From assembly GCF_003014475.1 (NCBI RefSeq), contig NZ_PYGJ01000001.1:496001-560000 (forward strand): a stretch of 64,000 bases of DNA, read 5' to 3'. This stretch comes from Shimia abyssi. GTDB taxonomy: Bacteria; Pseudomonadota; Alphaproteobacteria; Rhodobacterales; Rhodobacteraceae. The notes beneath the pieces are model-generated. The model saw only the letters and a program-made list of their open reading frames with translations, searched no databases and was not told the origin of the DNA. Of this stretch, positions 27,432-36,705 are shown piece by piece (position 1 is the stretch's first letter; each line of letters opens with the position of its first letter). Position numbers and translations under genes: made by a program.

Positions 27432-28349
27432 TCAAAGCTTGGTTTGTCCCTCAAGTGGCGTGATTTGCCTTCGCTTCAGCATCGCCTCGCGCCAGGTGAT
27501 AAAACAGATGGCAGATACGATCAGAACTCCGCCAAGGACAACCCAGACATCAGGTGCCTCTGAGAAGATGATCCAACCAATCAGTACCGACCAGATGAGT
27601 TGGAGAAAACTTACAGGTTGCGTTACAGTTACCGGCGCAGCACGAAAGGCCAGCGTCATTGTGTAATGACCAGCCGTCGCGAAACAGGCAACGCCGAACA
27701 AAAGCAGCAACTCATTCAAGGTTGGTGTGACCCAGACCAAAATCGCCGCAGGCGCGAGGCCGATTGTTACAGATACCGACAACATTCCGACCAAGACAGT
27801 TGGAGGCAGTTCGTCGCTCAACACCTTGGCAAGCAAATAACTTACTCCAAAGGCCAGCGCCGTAAACAACATGGCGACGTGGCCCGGGTTTAATTCACGA
27901 AAGCCTGGACGCAGGATGACAAACGCTCCAAGCAAAGCCATCGCAATTGCAAAAATGCGCCGCATCGCCAGTTTTTCACCCAAGAATAGGGCGGCGCCAA
28001 TCGTCACGTAAATCGGCGCCATATAATTCATGGCGGTCACCTCGGCGAGCGGGATTCGCGTCATGGCAAAGAACCAACATCCAACGCCGATTGTGTGCAC
28101 GACACCGCGCAAGGTGAAGAGTGATACTTGCCGATTCGTAAGGCCAGCCCTCAATATTGGCTGTACCATCGGCACTAAAAACACAACACCCAGCGCGTAC
28201 CGGAGAAAGGCGGCCTCTACTGCTGGGATGCGCGATCCGACAAATTTGACCAATACCGTCACGCCGACAAAACACACACCAGTGACCAACATCCAAAACA
28301 CTCCGGCAACGGGGCGCGAGTCATTTTTTTGATGTTGCCGTGCGACCAT
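27432..28349 (-). CDS. EamA/DMT family transporter
   Basis: A 305-residue inner-membrane protein with about ten hydrophobic helices in two EamA repeats. The first repeat has FVGSRIPAVEAAFLRYALG and the typical end-of-repeat EVTAMNYMAPIYVTIGAALFLGEKL. The second has VTVTQPVSFLQLIWSVLIGWIIFSE. Such proteins export metabolites or amino acid derivatives; this one resembles the S-adenosylmethionine uptake/RhaT-like branch, but substrate cannot be read from sequence. It lies between the DUF1036 gene and pirin on the same strand. Confidence 0.85.
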   Translation of the reverse strand: MVARQHQKNDSRPVAGVFWMLVTGVCFVGVTVLVKFVGSRIPAVEAAFLRYALGVVFLVPMVQPILRAGLTNRQVSLFTLRGVVHTIGVGCWFFAMTRIPLAEVTAMNYMAPIYVTIGAALFLGEKLAMRRIFAIAMALLGAFVILRPGFRELNPGHVAMLFTALAFGVSYLLAKVLSDELPPTVLVGMLSVSVTIGLAPAAILVWVTPTLNELLLLFGVACFATAGHYTMTLAFRAAPVTVTQPVSFLQLIWSVLIGWIIFSEAPDVWVVLGGVLIVSAICFITWREAMLKRRQITPLEGQTKL

Positions 28350-28417
28350 TTGGGCACAGGATCATTTTTGCACGGCATTGTCGAGCAAGCACATCACTGG
28401 AGATCCTGGCAGCGCCA

Positions 28418-29350
28418 TTACGGCAATGGAATAAATTCGGCATCATCTCCGGGTGGCAATGAAAACCGGCCTTCGCTCCAATCACCCGCAGCCCAAGCAT
28501 GCTTTGCCGCTTCAATTTTTTCGCGGCTCGCGGCGACAAAATTCCACCAAATATGGCGAGGCCCATTGAGCGTTGCACCGCCCAACGCCATAAGCCTCGC
28601 TCCCTCTGGTCCGGCCTTCACTGTAATCGCGTCTCCGGGTCGAAACACCATCATGCGTCCGGCTTCAAACCTGTCACCAGCTACCTCGATGGCCCCTTGG
28701 CTCACGTATAGCCCACGATCCTCGTGATTATCCGGCATTGGCAATTTCGCGCCGGCTTGCAAGGTGACATCCGCATAAAATGTCTCGGACAGAACCGTCG
28801 CCGGTGCCCGCGCGCCCCAAGCGTTGCCAAGAATGAGGCGAACCTCTTTGCCCTCTCCCTCTAAGAATGGCAGCGCTGCTTTGTCATGGTGCTCGAACCG
28901 AGCCGCATCTTCTTCATGTTCTTCCGGTAGCGCGATCCATGTTTGAATGCCAAACAACGAACTGGGATTTTGTCGGGTCTCGGCACTTGTGCGTTCAGAA
29001 TGGGTCACGCCGTTTCCAGCGACCATCCAGTTGACTTCGCCCGGGTAGATCATCTGATGCGTACCCAGACTGTCACGATGCTCAAACTCACCGGAGTAAA
29101 GATACGTGACCGTGCCAAGCCCGATATGCGGGTGTGGCCGCACGTCGATACCTTTGCCGGTCAAAAACTCCACGGGGCCCATTTGATCAAAGAATATGAA
29201 AGGCCCGACCATTTGCCGACGCGGCGCGGGCAAAGCACGGCGCACCTCAAAGTCACCAATATCGCGCGCGCGCGGAACTATGACGGTTTCGATTGCGTCC
29301 AAGCTGCCAGCATCGGGGCAACTGGGTTCAAGTGTGGGGTTCCAGCTCAT
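28418..29350 (-). CDS. Pirin family protein
   Basis: A 310-residue double-cupin protein. The N-terminal cupin carries the metal site HPHIGLGTVTYLYSGEFEHRDSLG, with His pair and distal Glu-His as in iron-binding pirins. MVAGNGVTHSER follows, and the C-terminal cupin includes AGRMMVFRPGDAITVK. Some pirins have quercetinase activity; others act as redox-linked regulators. The start has GAGGAGCG close upstream. It stands alone between an EamA transporter and the lysE repeat-tagged end. A specific role is not evident. Confidence 0.88.
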   Translation of the reverse strand: MSWNPTLEPSCPDAGSLDAIETVIVPRARDIGDFEVRRALPAPRRQMVGPFIFFDQMGPVEFLTGKGIDVRPHPHIGLGTVTYLYSGEFEHRDSLGTHQMIYPGEVNWMVAGNGVTHSERTSAETRQNPSSLFGIQTWIALPEEHEEDAARFEHHDKAALPFLEGEGKEVRLILGNAWGARAPATVLSETFYADVTLQAGAKLPMPDNHEDRGLYVSQGAIEVAGDRFEAGRMMVFRPGDAITVKAGPEGARLMALGGATLNGPRHIWWNFVAASREKIEAAKHAWAAGDWSEGRFSLPPGDDAEFIPLP

Positions 29351-29442
29351 AATGCGCTCCTCTTGTGTAAAGAGATATTATGGTGAACGCATGAATGCAC
29401 AAAAGTTCGAATTTCCCACAACCATTGTGCGCAAAATAGGAA

Positions 29443-29468
29443 GTCGGACAAAATTGTCCGACCTACAC
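29443..29468. repeat. Dispersed hairpin repeat (GGACAA-NN-TTGTCC family), copy 1
   Basis: GTCGGACAA-AA-TTGTCCGAC at 29443-29462 followed by CTAC. The TAG stop of the LysE gene (29463-29465) lies in this CTAC tail, so the hairpin is immediately downstream of the coding end. A sister copy with the same tail occurs at 53182-53206. The position suggests a role in termination or mRNA 3'-end stability. Confidence 0.6.
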
Positions 29469-30065
29469 GCCGATCACCAGTTTCGTCGCAATCGCCCACA
29501 TTGTTATACCAACGAACACATCCAGAGTGCGCCACGCGCGCGCGCTGGTGAACACTGGTCGCAAAAAGCGTGCGCCAAACCCAAGCATAAAGAAAAACAC
29601 AAAGCTCGAAATCGCTGCGCCCACGCCAAACGCCCATTGCAGCTCATACTGGGCGGAAATCCCTCCGAGCAAAACAACGGTATCCAGATAAACATGCGGG
29701 TTGGCCCAGGTCAGCAGCAGGCAGGTACTGATGGCACCCTTTAGACTGCCCGCCGTGCCGCCTTTGTCTTCGAGCTTTCCGCCCCCCACCCAAGCTGCGC
29801 GGAAATTCATGGCACCGTACACAAAAAGAAACGCCGCCCCGGCCCAACGCACAAGGTTTAGCGCCCAAGGATTGGCGGCGATCAGCGCGCCAAATCCGGC
29901 CACGCCCGCAGTAATCAAAAGAGCGTCTGAAAGGGCACAGGTCAGCACCAATGATAGAACATAGTCACCTCGTAGCCCTTGCCGGAGCACAAATGCATTT
30001 TGCGCGCCAATGGCCATGATCAAGGAAAACCCCAAAAGAAACCCTGCCAGCCCTGCTTCGATCAT
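29463..30065 (-). CDS. LysE/ArgO family amino acid exporter
   Basis: A 200-residue inner-membrane protein with about six helices of the LysE/ArgO family, exporting basic amino acids. Family features are LGFSLIMAIGAQNAFVLRQGLRG near the N-terminus, CALSDALLITAGVAGFGAL, and TCLLLTWANPHVYLDTVVLLGG in the middle. It is divergent from an ArgP-type LysR gene 89 nt away, the usual arrangement for lysE/argO control by intracellular lysine and arginine. The stop codon is shared with a dispersed repeat. Confidence 0.9.
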   Translation of the reverse strand: MIEAGLAGFLLGFSLIMAIGAQNAFVLRQGLRGDYVLSLVLTCALSDALLITAGVAGFGALIAANPWALNLVRWAGAAFLFVYGAMNFRAAWVGGGKLEDKGGTAGSLKGAISTCLLLTWANPHVYLDTVVLLGGISAQYELQWAFGVGAAISSFVFFFMLGFGARFLRPVFTSARAWRTLDVFVGITMWAIATKLVIGV

Positions 30066-30115
30066 CGATATGCCCTCAACATGATTGAACCTTGCCTAGC
30101 GCGGAGGGGATCTTT

Positions 30116-30156
30116 ATTCAAATTAAAGAATGCGACCCTAAATTAGAATATCTAAT
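30116..30156 (+). promoter_or_regulatory. Candidate ArgP binding sites
   Basis: Two inverted repeats lie in the lysE-argP gap. ATTC-N8-GAAT is at 30116-30131. ATTAGA-ATA-TCTAAT, perfect in both arms, is at 30142-30156 and overlaps the first two bases of the ATG at 30155. Both are close to the T-N11-A form used by LysR-type regulators. Binding over the start codon would favour autorepression. Confidence 0.5.
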
Positions 30157-31033
30157 GATAGTTGATTATGCCCAGCTCACAACGCTCGCCGCTATTTTGC
30201 GCACAGGCAGTTTCGACGGGGCAGCCGAAGCACTGGGCGTGACGCAGTCGGCGGTTTCGCAGCGCCTGAAAAATCTGGAAGAACGTATCGGGACGCCACT
30301 CGTGCTGCGCGGACAGCCCTGCACGGGAACAGCGACAGGGCGTCGTCTGGCCGCGCATCTCGATCAGGTAAGCCTGCTAGAACATGGTCTGTCGCGCGAC
30401 ATCGAGTCGCTGACACCGCGCTCGGCACGGCTTCGGATTGCAGTGAACGCCGACAGCCTGGCCACGTGGTTTATATCAGCTGCGGCCATGGCACCCGATC
30501 TTCTATTTGATCTGGTGGTTGATGATCAGGAGTACTCGGCAGACTGGCTGCGCCGCGGAGAGGTTGTCGCGGCCGTGACATCCCACGCGTCACCGATTTC
30601 AGGGTGCAGCAGCCATGCGCTCGGCGCACTCAGATACCTGGCCACGGCCAGCCCGTCCTTTTTCCGCAAATACTTTTCCGTTGGAGTGACCGCCGAAACA
30701 ATTGCCAAGGCCCCGATGCTACGCTTTGACGCTAAGGACCGATTGCAGCAGAACTGGATGAAAACTCATTTGAACTGCTCAGCTACGCCACCCAGCCACC
30801 GTTTGCCATCATCAGAGGGGTTTGTCGAAGCAAGCTTATTGGGGTTGGGGTGGGGCATGAACCCGGAAATGCTGGTGAATGATCACATCGCGACTGGGCG
30901 ACTGGTTACTCTTTTGCCCGACGCGCACCAAGATATACCGCTTTATTGGCAAACAAGCCGCTTGGTCGATGGCGCACTCGAACCGCTTACACGGGCGGTG
31001 CGGCGGCAAACGCGACATATGCTGATAAATTGA
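30155..31033 (+). CDS. argP: LysR family transcriptional regulator ArgP
   Basis: A 292-residue LysR-type regulator. The N-terminal winged helix reads AQLTTLAAILRTGSFDGAAEALGVTQSAVSQRLKNLEERIG at about residues 5-45. The effector domain carries ArgP-like features (SLATWFISA near residue 100, RYLATASPSFFRKYF). ATG 30155 (MIVDYAQL) matches the family start; the frame open to 30092 would place the operators inside the gene. Divergent from the LysE exporter, it should activate export when lysine or arginine accumulates. Confidence 0.88.
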   Translation: MIVDYAQLTTLAAILRTGSFDGAAEALGVTQSAVSQRLKNLEERIGTPLVLRGQPCTGTATGRRLAAHLDQVSLLEHGLSRDIESLTPRSARLRIAVNADSLATWFISAAAMAPDLLFDLVVDDQEYSADWLRRGEVVAAVTSHASPISGCSSHALGALRYLATASPSFFRKYFSVGVTAETIAKAPMLRFDAKDRLQQNWMKTHLNCSATPPSHRLPSSEGFVEASLLGLGWGMNPEMLVNDHIATGRLVTLLPDAHQDIPLYWQTSRLVDGALEPLTRAVRRQTRHMLIN

Positions 31034-31106
31034 GAAACGGCCTAATTTGATTGGGATCAGTTGAACGACAATCACCTTTGCACAGCGAAGCAATGCAATT
31101 TTGGGT

Positions 31107-31138
31107 ATTAAAAGGCCCTGCAAAATGCTTGCAGGGCC
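31107..31138 (-). terminator. Rho-independent terminator for yebC
   Basis: A perfect 10-bp stem GGCCCTGCAA / TTGCAGGGCC with a 5-nt loop (31114-31138). On the - strand it is followed by TTTTAATA. It begins 26 nt after the yebC stop. Confidence 0.8.
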
Positions 31139-31163
31139 AAACTCGTAGAACTCTGAAACAAGC

Positions 31164-31904
31164 TTAAAGCTGTTCCATAACCTCGTCGCTGGCCTCAAAA
31201 TTGGTTGTGACACGCTGGATATCGTCGTCGTCTTCAAGCGCATCCACCAATTTCATCAGCTTTTGCATGGCCTCAAGGTCCATCTCTGTGGTGGTCGTGG
31301 GCTTCCATACCAATTTGGTTGAGTCACTTTCACCAAGTGCCGCTTCAAGCGCGCTGGAAACGTCGTTCAGATCAGTATCTTCACACCAGATAATGTGGCC
31401 ATCATCGCTGCTTTCAACGTCTTCCGCGCCTGCTTCAATGGCAGCTTCAAAGATGGTGTCAGCATCCCCTGAGTCTGCTGGGTATGTCACTTCGCCCTTG
31501 CGCTCAAACATGAAACCAACGGATCCGGTTTCACCCAGATTGCCGCCATTCTTTGAGAATGTTGAGCGAACCGTTGATGCAGTACGATTACGGTTGTCGG
31601 TCATTGCCTCAACGATAACCGCCACGCCATTGGGGCCATAGCCCTCATAGCGGATCTCTTCGTAGTCATCGCCCTCACCCGCCACAGATTTCTTAATCGC
31701 GCGGTCAATCACGTCCTTTGGGACGGATTGCGACTTGGCTTCTTTGACCGCTAGACGCAGGCGTGGGTTTTTCTCTGGATCGGGGTCGCCCATCTTGGCA
31801 GCCACCGTGATCTCTTTTGACAGTTTGGAAAACAGCTTGGAACGCGCAGCGTCCTGACGCCCTTTGCGGTGCTGAATGTTTGCCCATTTACTATGGCCGG
31901 CCAT
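31164..31904 (-). CDS. yebC: YebC/PmpR family regulator
   Basis: A 246-residue cytoplasmic protein of the YebC family. The opening [23 protein letters not shown] is diagnostic, followed by [14 protein letters not shown] and the conserved [23 protein letters not shown]. The acidic C-terminal domain follows. Family members have been described as transcription factors and, more recently, as ribosome-associated factors aiding translation of difficult motifs. It is a single gene with its own terminator, divergent from the SLC13-type permease. Confidence 0.95.
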   Translation of the reverse strand: MAGHSKWANIQHRKGRQDAARSKLFSKLSKEITVAAKMGDPDPEKNPRLRLAVKEAKSQSVPKDVIDRAIKKSVAGEGDDYEEIRYEGYGPNGVAVIVEAMTDNRNRTASTVRSTFSKNGGNLGETGSVGFMFERKGEVTYPADSGDADTIFEAAIEAGAEDVESSDDGHIIWCEDTDLNDVSSALEAALGESDSTKLVWKPTTTTEMDLEAMQKLMKLVDALEDDDDIQRVTTNFEASDEVMEQL

Positions 31905-32056
31905 GTTTCGCCTCCGGTTACTTCTGCGCGGTATGCGCGCGCTATCTGATGATCACCGCTTCTATACGGCAAGCCGCCACAGGGCCGCAAGCGGTTGCTT
32001 TATCAGTCTGGCTGGGCTTGGATCAACCAAAGAAACAACACATCCCGAGGCCGCGC

Positions 32057-33829
32057 ATGACATTTGATCAGATCATTTTGTTTTCCCTTTTTGGTGGGGT
32101 GTTTGCGATGTTGCTTTGGGGGCGATTTCGATATGATTTGATCGCATTTTCCGCGCTCCTAATCGGTGTCGTCCTTGGCGTGGTGCCGGTCAAGGACGCA
32201 TTCTCGGGTTTCGGCCATCCGGCAACAATCATTGTCGCTCTAGTGTTGGTGGTTTCGGCAGGGTTGGTGCGGTCAGGCGCAGTGTTTTTGATAACACGAA
32301 CTTTGGTCGACAGCACCCGGGCCCTCGGCAGCCATATCGCCATGGTCGGCGCAATTGGCGCCGTTTTATCCGCTTTTATGAACAACGTCGCCGCGCTGGC
32401 GCTGTTGATGCCCGTCGACATCCAAACCGCACGCAAAGCCGGTCGCAGTCCGTCTAAGTCTTTGATGCCGCTTAGTTTTGCAACCATTTTGGGGGGTATG
32501 GCGACATTGATCGGCACCCCTCCCAATATCATCATCGCCTCGATCAGAGAGGAATCTTTGGGCGAACCGTTTCGCATGTTTGACTTTGCGCCGGTGGGCG
32601 GCATTACTGCCGTGGCCGGGCTAATCTTTGTGGCATTGATTGGCTGGCGCCTTATCCCCGACCGAGAAGACGCAGGTCAAAAGGTCTCTGACTTAGGGCA
32701 ATACATCGCCGAGTTGACCGTGCCCGAGGACAGCAAGCTGATCGGCCAGCGCGTCGGAGAATTGGACGCCCAAGCTGATGAGAGCGACGTCGCCATCCTG
32801 GGCCTGATCCGCAAAGGCAAACGACTTTATGGCGCTGCGCGAAACTATGTTCTGCAAGAAGGCGACACCTTGATACTCGAGGCCAGCCCCGATGCGTTGG
32901 ACGAGTTTCGCGCAGCCTTGTCGCTAAACTTTTCCGACGAACGCAGAGAAGAAGCATTAAAGGCGGCAGGCGACGGGTTGGACGTTATCGAAATAGTGGT
33001 GCCCGAATCTGGGCGTGTTGTCGGGAAGTCGGCGCAATCACTGGGTCTTGCGTGGCGCCAAGGCGCCGTATTGATGGGGATTTCCCGGCAAGGTCGGCGC
33101 ATTCGCAGCCAAATTCGTAAGACCGAAATTCAACCGGGCGACATTCTTCTGGTGCTGGTGCACAAAGACCGAGGTGCGGATGTAACCGATTGGCTGGGCT
33201 GTTTGCCTCTTGCCGATCGCGGTCTTGTTGTCACTGCCAACTCAAAAATCTGGTTGGCGATCGGCCTGTTTGTCGGTGCAGTTGCGGCCGCCTCGGTTGG
33301 CCTTATCTATTTGCCGATTGCACTTGGGCTCGTTGTGGTTGCGTATGTGCTGACCAAGATTGTGCCTATCTCAGAGCTTTATGACCACATTGAATGGCCC
33401 GTGGTTGTTCTGCTGGGATCCATGATCCCCTTGGGCGCAGCTCTGGACAGTTCCGGCGGCACCTCGCTCATCGCCAACGCTTTGGTGGGCCTGACTGGCG
33501 GGTTGCCTGCTTGGGCAGTCCTGACCGTGCTGATGTTGGTCACAATGACTTTGTCCGATGTCCTTAACAACACCGCGACAACAATTGTCGCGGCACCCGT
33601 TGCAATTCAAATGGCCACATCGCTGGACGTGTCCGCCGATCCGTTCTTGATGGCCGTCGCAGTTGCAGCAAGCTCGGCCTTCCTCACCCCAATTGGCCAC
33701 AAGAATAACACCCTGATCCTCGGGCCCGGCGGGTATCAGTTTGGCGACTACTGGCGCATGGGTTTGCCATTGGAAATCTTGGTCGTTGCGGTTTCAATCC
33801 CGGCCATCCTGACGTTCTGGCCGCTATAG
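32057..33829 (+). CDS. SLC13/divalent anion:Na+ symporter-type permease with two TrkA-C domains
   Basis: A 590-residue inner-membrane transporter. The N-terminal membrane half has FMNNVAALALLMPVDI and the substrate/sodium motif GGMATLIGTPPNIIIAS. The C-terminal half has the mirror motif LNNTATTIVAAPVA and SSAFLTPIGHKNN. Between them are two cytoplasmic TrkA-C (RCK-C) domains, around VGELDAQADESDVAILGLIRKG and VGKSAQSLGLAWRQGAVLMGISRQG. The architecture matches SLC13-like carriers for sulfate or dicarboxylates. ATG 32057 is chosen: the 80-residue extension to 31817 runs across the yebC start and has no membrane-protein character. Confidence 0.88.
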   Translation: MTFDQIILFSLFGGVFAMLLWGRFRYDLIAFSALLIGVVLGVVPVKDAFSGFGHPATIIVALVLVVSAGLVRSGAVFLITRTLVDSTRALGSHIAMVGAIGAVLSAFMNNVAALALLMPVDIQTARKAGRSPSKSLMPLSFATILGGMATLIGTPPNIIIASIREESLGEPFRMFDFAPVGGITAVAGLIFVALIGWRLIPDREDAGQKVSDLGQYIAELTVPEDSKLIGQRVGELDAQADESDVAILGLIRKGKRLYGAARNYVLQEGDTLILEASPDALDEFRAALSLNFSDERREEALKAAGDGLDVIEIVVPESGRVVGKSAQSLGLAWRQGAVLMGISRQGRRIRSQIRKTEIQPGDILLVLVHKDRGADVTDWLGCLPLADRGLVVTANSKIWLAIGLFVGAVAAASVGLIYLPIALGLVVVAYVLTKIVPISELYDHIEWPVVVLLGSMIPLGAALDSSGGTSLIANALVGLTGGLPAWAVLTVLMLVTMTLSDVLNNTATTIVAAPVAIQMATSLDVSADPFLMAVAVAASSAFLTPIGHKNNTLILGPGGYQFGDYWRMGLPLEILVVAVSIPAILTFWPL

Positions 33830-33872
33830 TTTTTCGCCCGACAGCAACACATGCGCGACGTGTCAATGGGAA

Positions 33873-34269
33873 CTACTGGCCCTTTACCTGACGCGCATAA
33901 TCATCGGCGCAGAACCAACCGCGTGACGATTTAACCAACATATCCTCGCCCAATTCCCACTCTTCCCATCCCTGAATGTCCAATGCGTTGCCCGTGCCCG
34001 CATCATGGCCCATGGCCAACAAAGGTCCAGACATAGACCGCATGATTGCCCGCGATCCTCACGTCATCGCAGGTAAGTTTCAAATCTGGAACGTCGGCAA
34101 AAAAACCTGCGGCCATGTCCCTCAAACGGTCCCGACCCTCCCAAGGGTCACCGTGGTTGATCACAATTTCACCGTCCTTGGCATAATGGGCCGCAACGGC
34201 CTATGGTTTGCCAGAATTACAAGCCGCGGTGTACTCGTCCGCCTTGGCACGCAGCACCTCTATTGTCAG
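33873..34269 (-). pseudogene. Degraded NTF2/SnoaL-like protein gene
   Basis: Reading the - strand shows a broken small protein of the NTF2-like/SnoaL fold (~130 residues). The first 22 codons (LTIEVLRAKADEYTAACNSG...) end at an in-frame TAG (34201-34203). The frame then continues with AHYAKDGEIVINHGDPWEGR and CDDVRIAGNHAVYVWTFVG. Near 34003-34016 a one-base shift moves the rest to another frame: GWEEWELGEDML, SSRGWFCADDYARQ, then TAG at 33873-33875. The start position reads CTG (34267-34269). The total of 397 nt is not a multiple of three, consistent with one indel. The family call is from memory of similar proteins. The surrounding gap 33830-34392 holds nothing else but a weak hairpin. Confidence 0.75.
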
Positions 34270-34346
34270 TGACGTGAAAAGCTATTCAAAATGGAATCCG
34301 ATGCCGCTAACACACTTCAGACTGTTTGAAGAGACAAATAGAGACA

Positions 34347-34375
34347 CCAGCGCGCGGTTCACCGAAACACGCTGG
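34347..34375 (-). terminator. Weak terminator-like hairpin after malic enzyme
   Basis: CCAGCGTG and CGCGCTGG (one mismatch) pair across a loop that itself contains CGGT-GA-ACCG. It begins 18 nt after the malic enzyme stop on the - strand but has no T-run (GTGTCTCTATTT follows). Termination here is tentative. Confidence 0.35.
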
Positions 34376-34392
34376 TAAACTCTGCCTGAATT

Positions 34393-36672
34393 CTAGCCGT
34401 AAGACGACACGTCGGTACCGGCCAAAGCCGCCGTGTTCAGCAACCCGCGCACCGTGGTCGAAGGCGTCACAATGTGAGCGCGGTTGCCCATTCCCATCAA
34501 AATCGGCCCCACTTCAAGCCCTTCGGCAACCGATTTCAATATGTTGCGCGTTGCACCGGCTGCGTCGGTATTTGAATAAACCAACACGTTTGCTTTGCCC
34601 TCAAGTCGGCCACCCGGAAACAGACGGTCGCGAAGGGCGGGGTCAAGTGCCGCGTCAGTGTGCATTTCGCCTTCATACTCGAAATCCGGCTCTTGCTGAT
34701 CCAATATTTCCAGCGCACCGCGCATAACGCGACCCGAATGGCTATCTAGGTTGCCAAACTGGCTCCCGGAACAAAGCGCCACCTTTGGGTCGACCCCAAA
34801 TCGGCGCACATGGCGAGCCGCGGCAATCACAGTCTCCGCGACCTGCTCCGGCGTCGGCTCAATATGAACATGTGTATCGGCCAGGAATAGTGACCCCTTG
34901 TCCAGAATGATCAATGAAAGCGCGGCAACTGGGTGCAATTCCTTGTTGGCCAACACCTGGGTGACATAACGCAAGTGCCAACGATACTCGCCAAACGTGC
35001 CGCAAATCATACTGTCGGCGTCGCCCCGATCCACTGCAATTGCTGCAATCGCTGTGGTATTGGTTCGCAAAATGGCTTTTGCAGAATCCGGCGAAACCCC
35101 CTGCCGACGCAATTTTTCATGATAATGCGTCCAATAGTCCCTAAAGCGCACGTCATTTTCGGGATTGATCAGCTCAAAATCCTGACCCGGCTTTATCTTA
35201 AGCCCAGCCCGTTCCAGCCGCCTTTCAATCACTTCGGGGCGCCCGATCAAGATCGGTGTATCAACCGTATCTTCCAGCATCGCCTGCGCACACCGCAATA
35301 CACGCTCATCCTCGCCTTCTGCAAAGATAATGCGGCGACGTGTTCGGCTGGCATCCTCAAATACGGGGCGCATGATCATAGACGAGCGGAAAACCTGCGC
35401 TTGTAGATGATCTTCATAAGCATGCAAATCAAGGTTTTTAGTCGCGACACCTGACTCGATTGCCGCACGGGCCACCGCAACAGCAATCGTCGGCATCAGT
35501 CGCGGATCAAACGGTTTTGGGATCAGGTAGTTGGGACCAAAAGACAATTCCTCGCCATGATACGCCTGCCCCACTTCGGCACTCGTGGTTTCACGCGCAA
35601 GACTGGCAATAGCTTCAACGCATGCCAGCTTCATTGTGTCATTGATTTCGGTCGCTCCGACGTCGAGCGCGCCCCGGAATATGAATGGAAAACACAGAAC
35701 GTTATTCACCTGATTGGGATAGTCAGATCGCCCAGTTGCAATCAGCGCCCCCGGCGCAGCTTCGCGCGCCTCCTCCGGCATGATTTCCGGTGTTGGGTTG
35801 GCCAGCGCAAAGATGATTGGATCATCCGCCATCTGTTCGACCATTTCCTTGGTCAACAAACCGGGGCCAGACACACCAAGGAACAAATCAGCGCCCTCCA
35901 TGGCTTCCATAGTGGTGCGTTTTTCGGTTGGCTGGGCAAATTCAGCCTTTTCCGGTGTCAAATCGTTGCGCTGCTTGTGCACGACACCCTTGCTATCCAA
36001 CATAAGGATATTCTCGTGTTGTACGCCCATCGTCATCAGCATTTTGAGGCACGCAATACCTGCCGCCCCTGCGCCAAGTGCCACAACCTTGATGTCTTCC
36101 ACGTTCTTTTTGGCCACGATCAACGCGTTGTAAGCTGCCGCCGCCGCCACGATTGCGGTGCCATGTTGGTCATCATGAAACACCGGAATGTTCATTCGTT
36201 CACGGCAAATTCTTTCAACAAGGAAACAGTCCGGCGCCTTGATGTCCTCTAGGTTTATCGCCCCAAAAGTAGGCTCCAACCGACAAACCAAATCTGCAAG
36301 TTTCTCAGGATCCGGCTCGTTCACTTCAATGTCAAAGCAATCAATGCCCGCAAATTTTTTGAAAAGAACCGCTTTGCCTTCCATAACGGGTTTGCTGGCT
36401 TGCGCACCGATATTGCCCAACCCGAGCACAGCCGTTCCATTTGAAATGACCGCAACCAAATTTCCCTTGGCCGTATACCGGGTGGCATCCGATGGGTTCT
36501 TTTCGATTTCCAGGCAAGCTTCGGCCACACCAGGACTATAGGCCCGACTGAGGTCCCGGCCCGTCGTCATTGGTTTGGTGGCACGAATTTCCAATTTCCC
36601 CGGCTTGGGAAACTCGTGATAATTCAATGCCGCCTGCCGATCGCGCTCGTCTACTTTCTTGTCCTTAGACAT
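34393..36672 (-). CDS. maeB: NADP-dependent malic enzyme with phosphotransacetylase-like C-terminal domain
   Basis: A 759-residue two-domain enzyme decarboxylating malate to pyruvate with NADP. The N-terminal malic domain contains RDLSRAYSPGVAEACLEI and VAVISNGTAVLGLGNIG, metal site FHDDQHGTAIVAAAA, and Rossmann motif ALGAGAAGIACLKML. The C-terminal PTA-like domain (~residue 430 onward, starting SMIMRPVF) is known in MaeB proteins as a regulatory part responding to acetyl-CoA. ATG 36672 is preferred over one 18 nt upstream. The gene starts 33 nt after the gap stop, so it is probably cotranscribed with it. Confidence 0.93.
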   Translation of the reverse strand: MSKDKKVDERDRQAALNYHEFPKPGKLEIRATKPMTTGRDLSRAYSPGVAEACLEIEKNPSDATRYTAKGNLVAVISNGTAVLGLGNIGAQASKPVMEGKAVLFKKFAGIDCFDIEVNEPDPEKLADLVCRLEPTFGAINLEDIKAPDCFLVERICRERMNIPVFHDDQHGTAIVAAAAAYNALIVAKKNVEDIKVVALGAGAAGIACLKMLMTMGVQHENILMLDSKGVVHKQRNDLTPEKAEFAQPTEKRTTMEAMEGADLFLGVSGPGLLTKEMVEQMADDPIIFALANPTPEIMPEEAREAAPGALIATGRSDYPNQVNNVLCFPFIFRGALDVGATEINDTMKLACVEAIASLARETTSAEVGQAYHGEELSFGPNYLIPKPFDPRLMPTIAVAVARAAIESGVATKNLDLHAYEDHLQAQVFRSSMIMRPVFEDASRTRRRIIFAEGEDERVLRCAQAMLEDTVDTPILIGRPEVIERRLERAGLKIKPGQDFELINPENDVRFRDYWTHYHEKLRRQGVSPDSAKAILRTNTTAIAAIAVDRGDADSMICGTFGEYRWHLRYVTQVLANKELHPVAALSLIILDKGSLFLADTHVHIEPTPEQVAETVIAAARHVRRFGVDPKVALCSGSQFGNLDSHSGRVMRGALEILDQQEPDFEYEGEMHTDAALDPALRDRLFPGGRLEGKANVLVYSNTDAAGATRNILKSVAEGLEVGPILMGMGNRAHIVTPSTTVRGLLNTAALAGTDVSSYG

Positions 36673-36705
36673 GCTTACCCTACTCCTCAAGTTCCCTCAG
36701 ATGGC

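Noticed and set aside
31817-32056. An 80-codon upstream extension of the SLC13-type permease
   Set aside because: It overlaps the yebC start and is not hydrophobic; the membrane protein begins cleanly at ATG 32057.
33976-34272. A + strand 98-codon frame in the gap before malic enzyme
   Set aside because: The - strand of the same DNA reads as a decayed NTF2/SnoaL-like gene; the + strand frame has no ribosome site and no domain.
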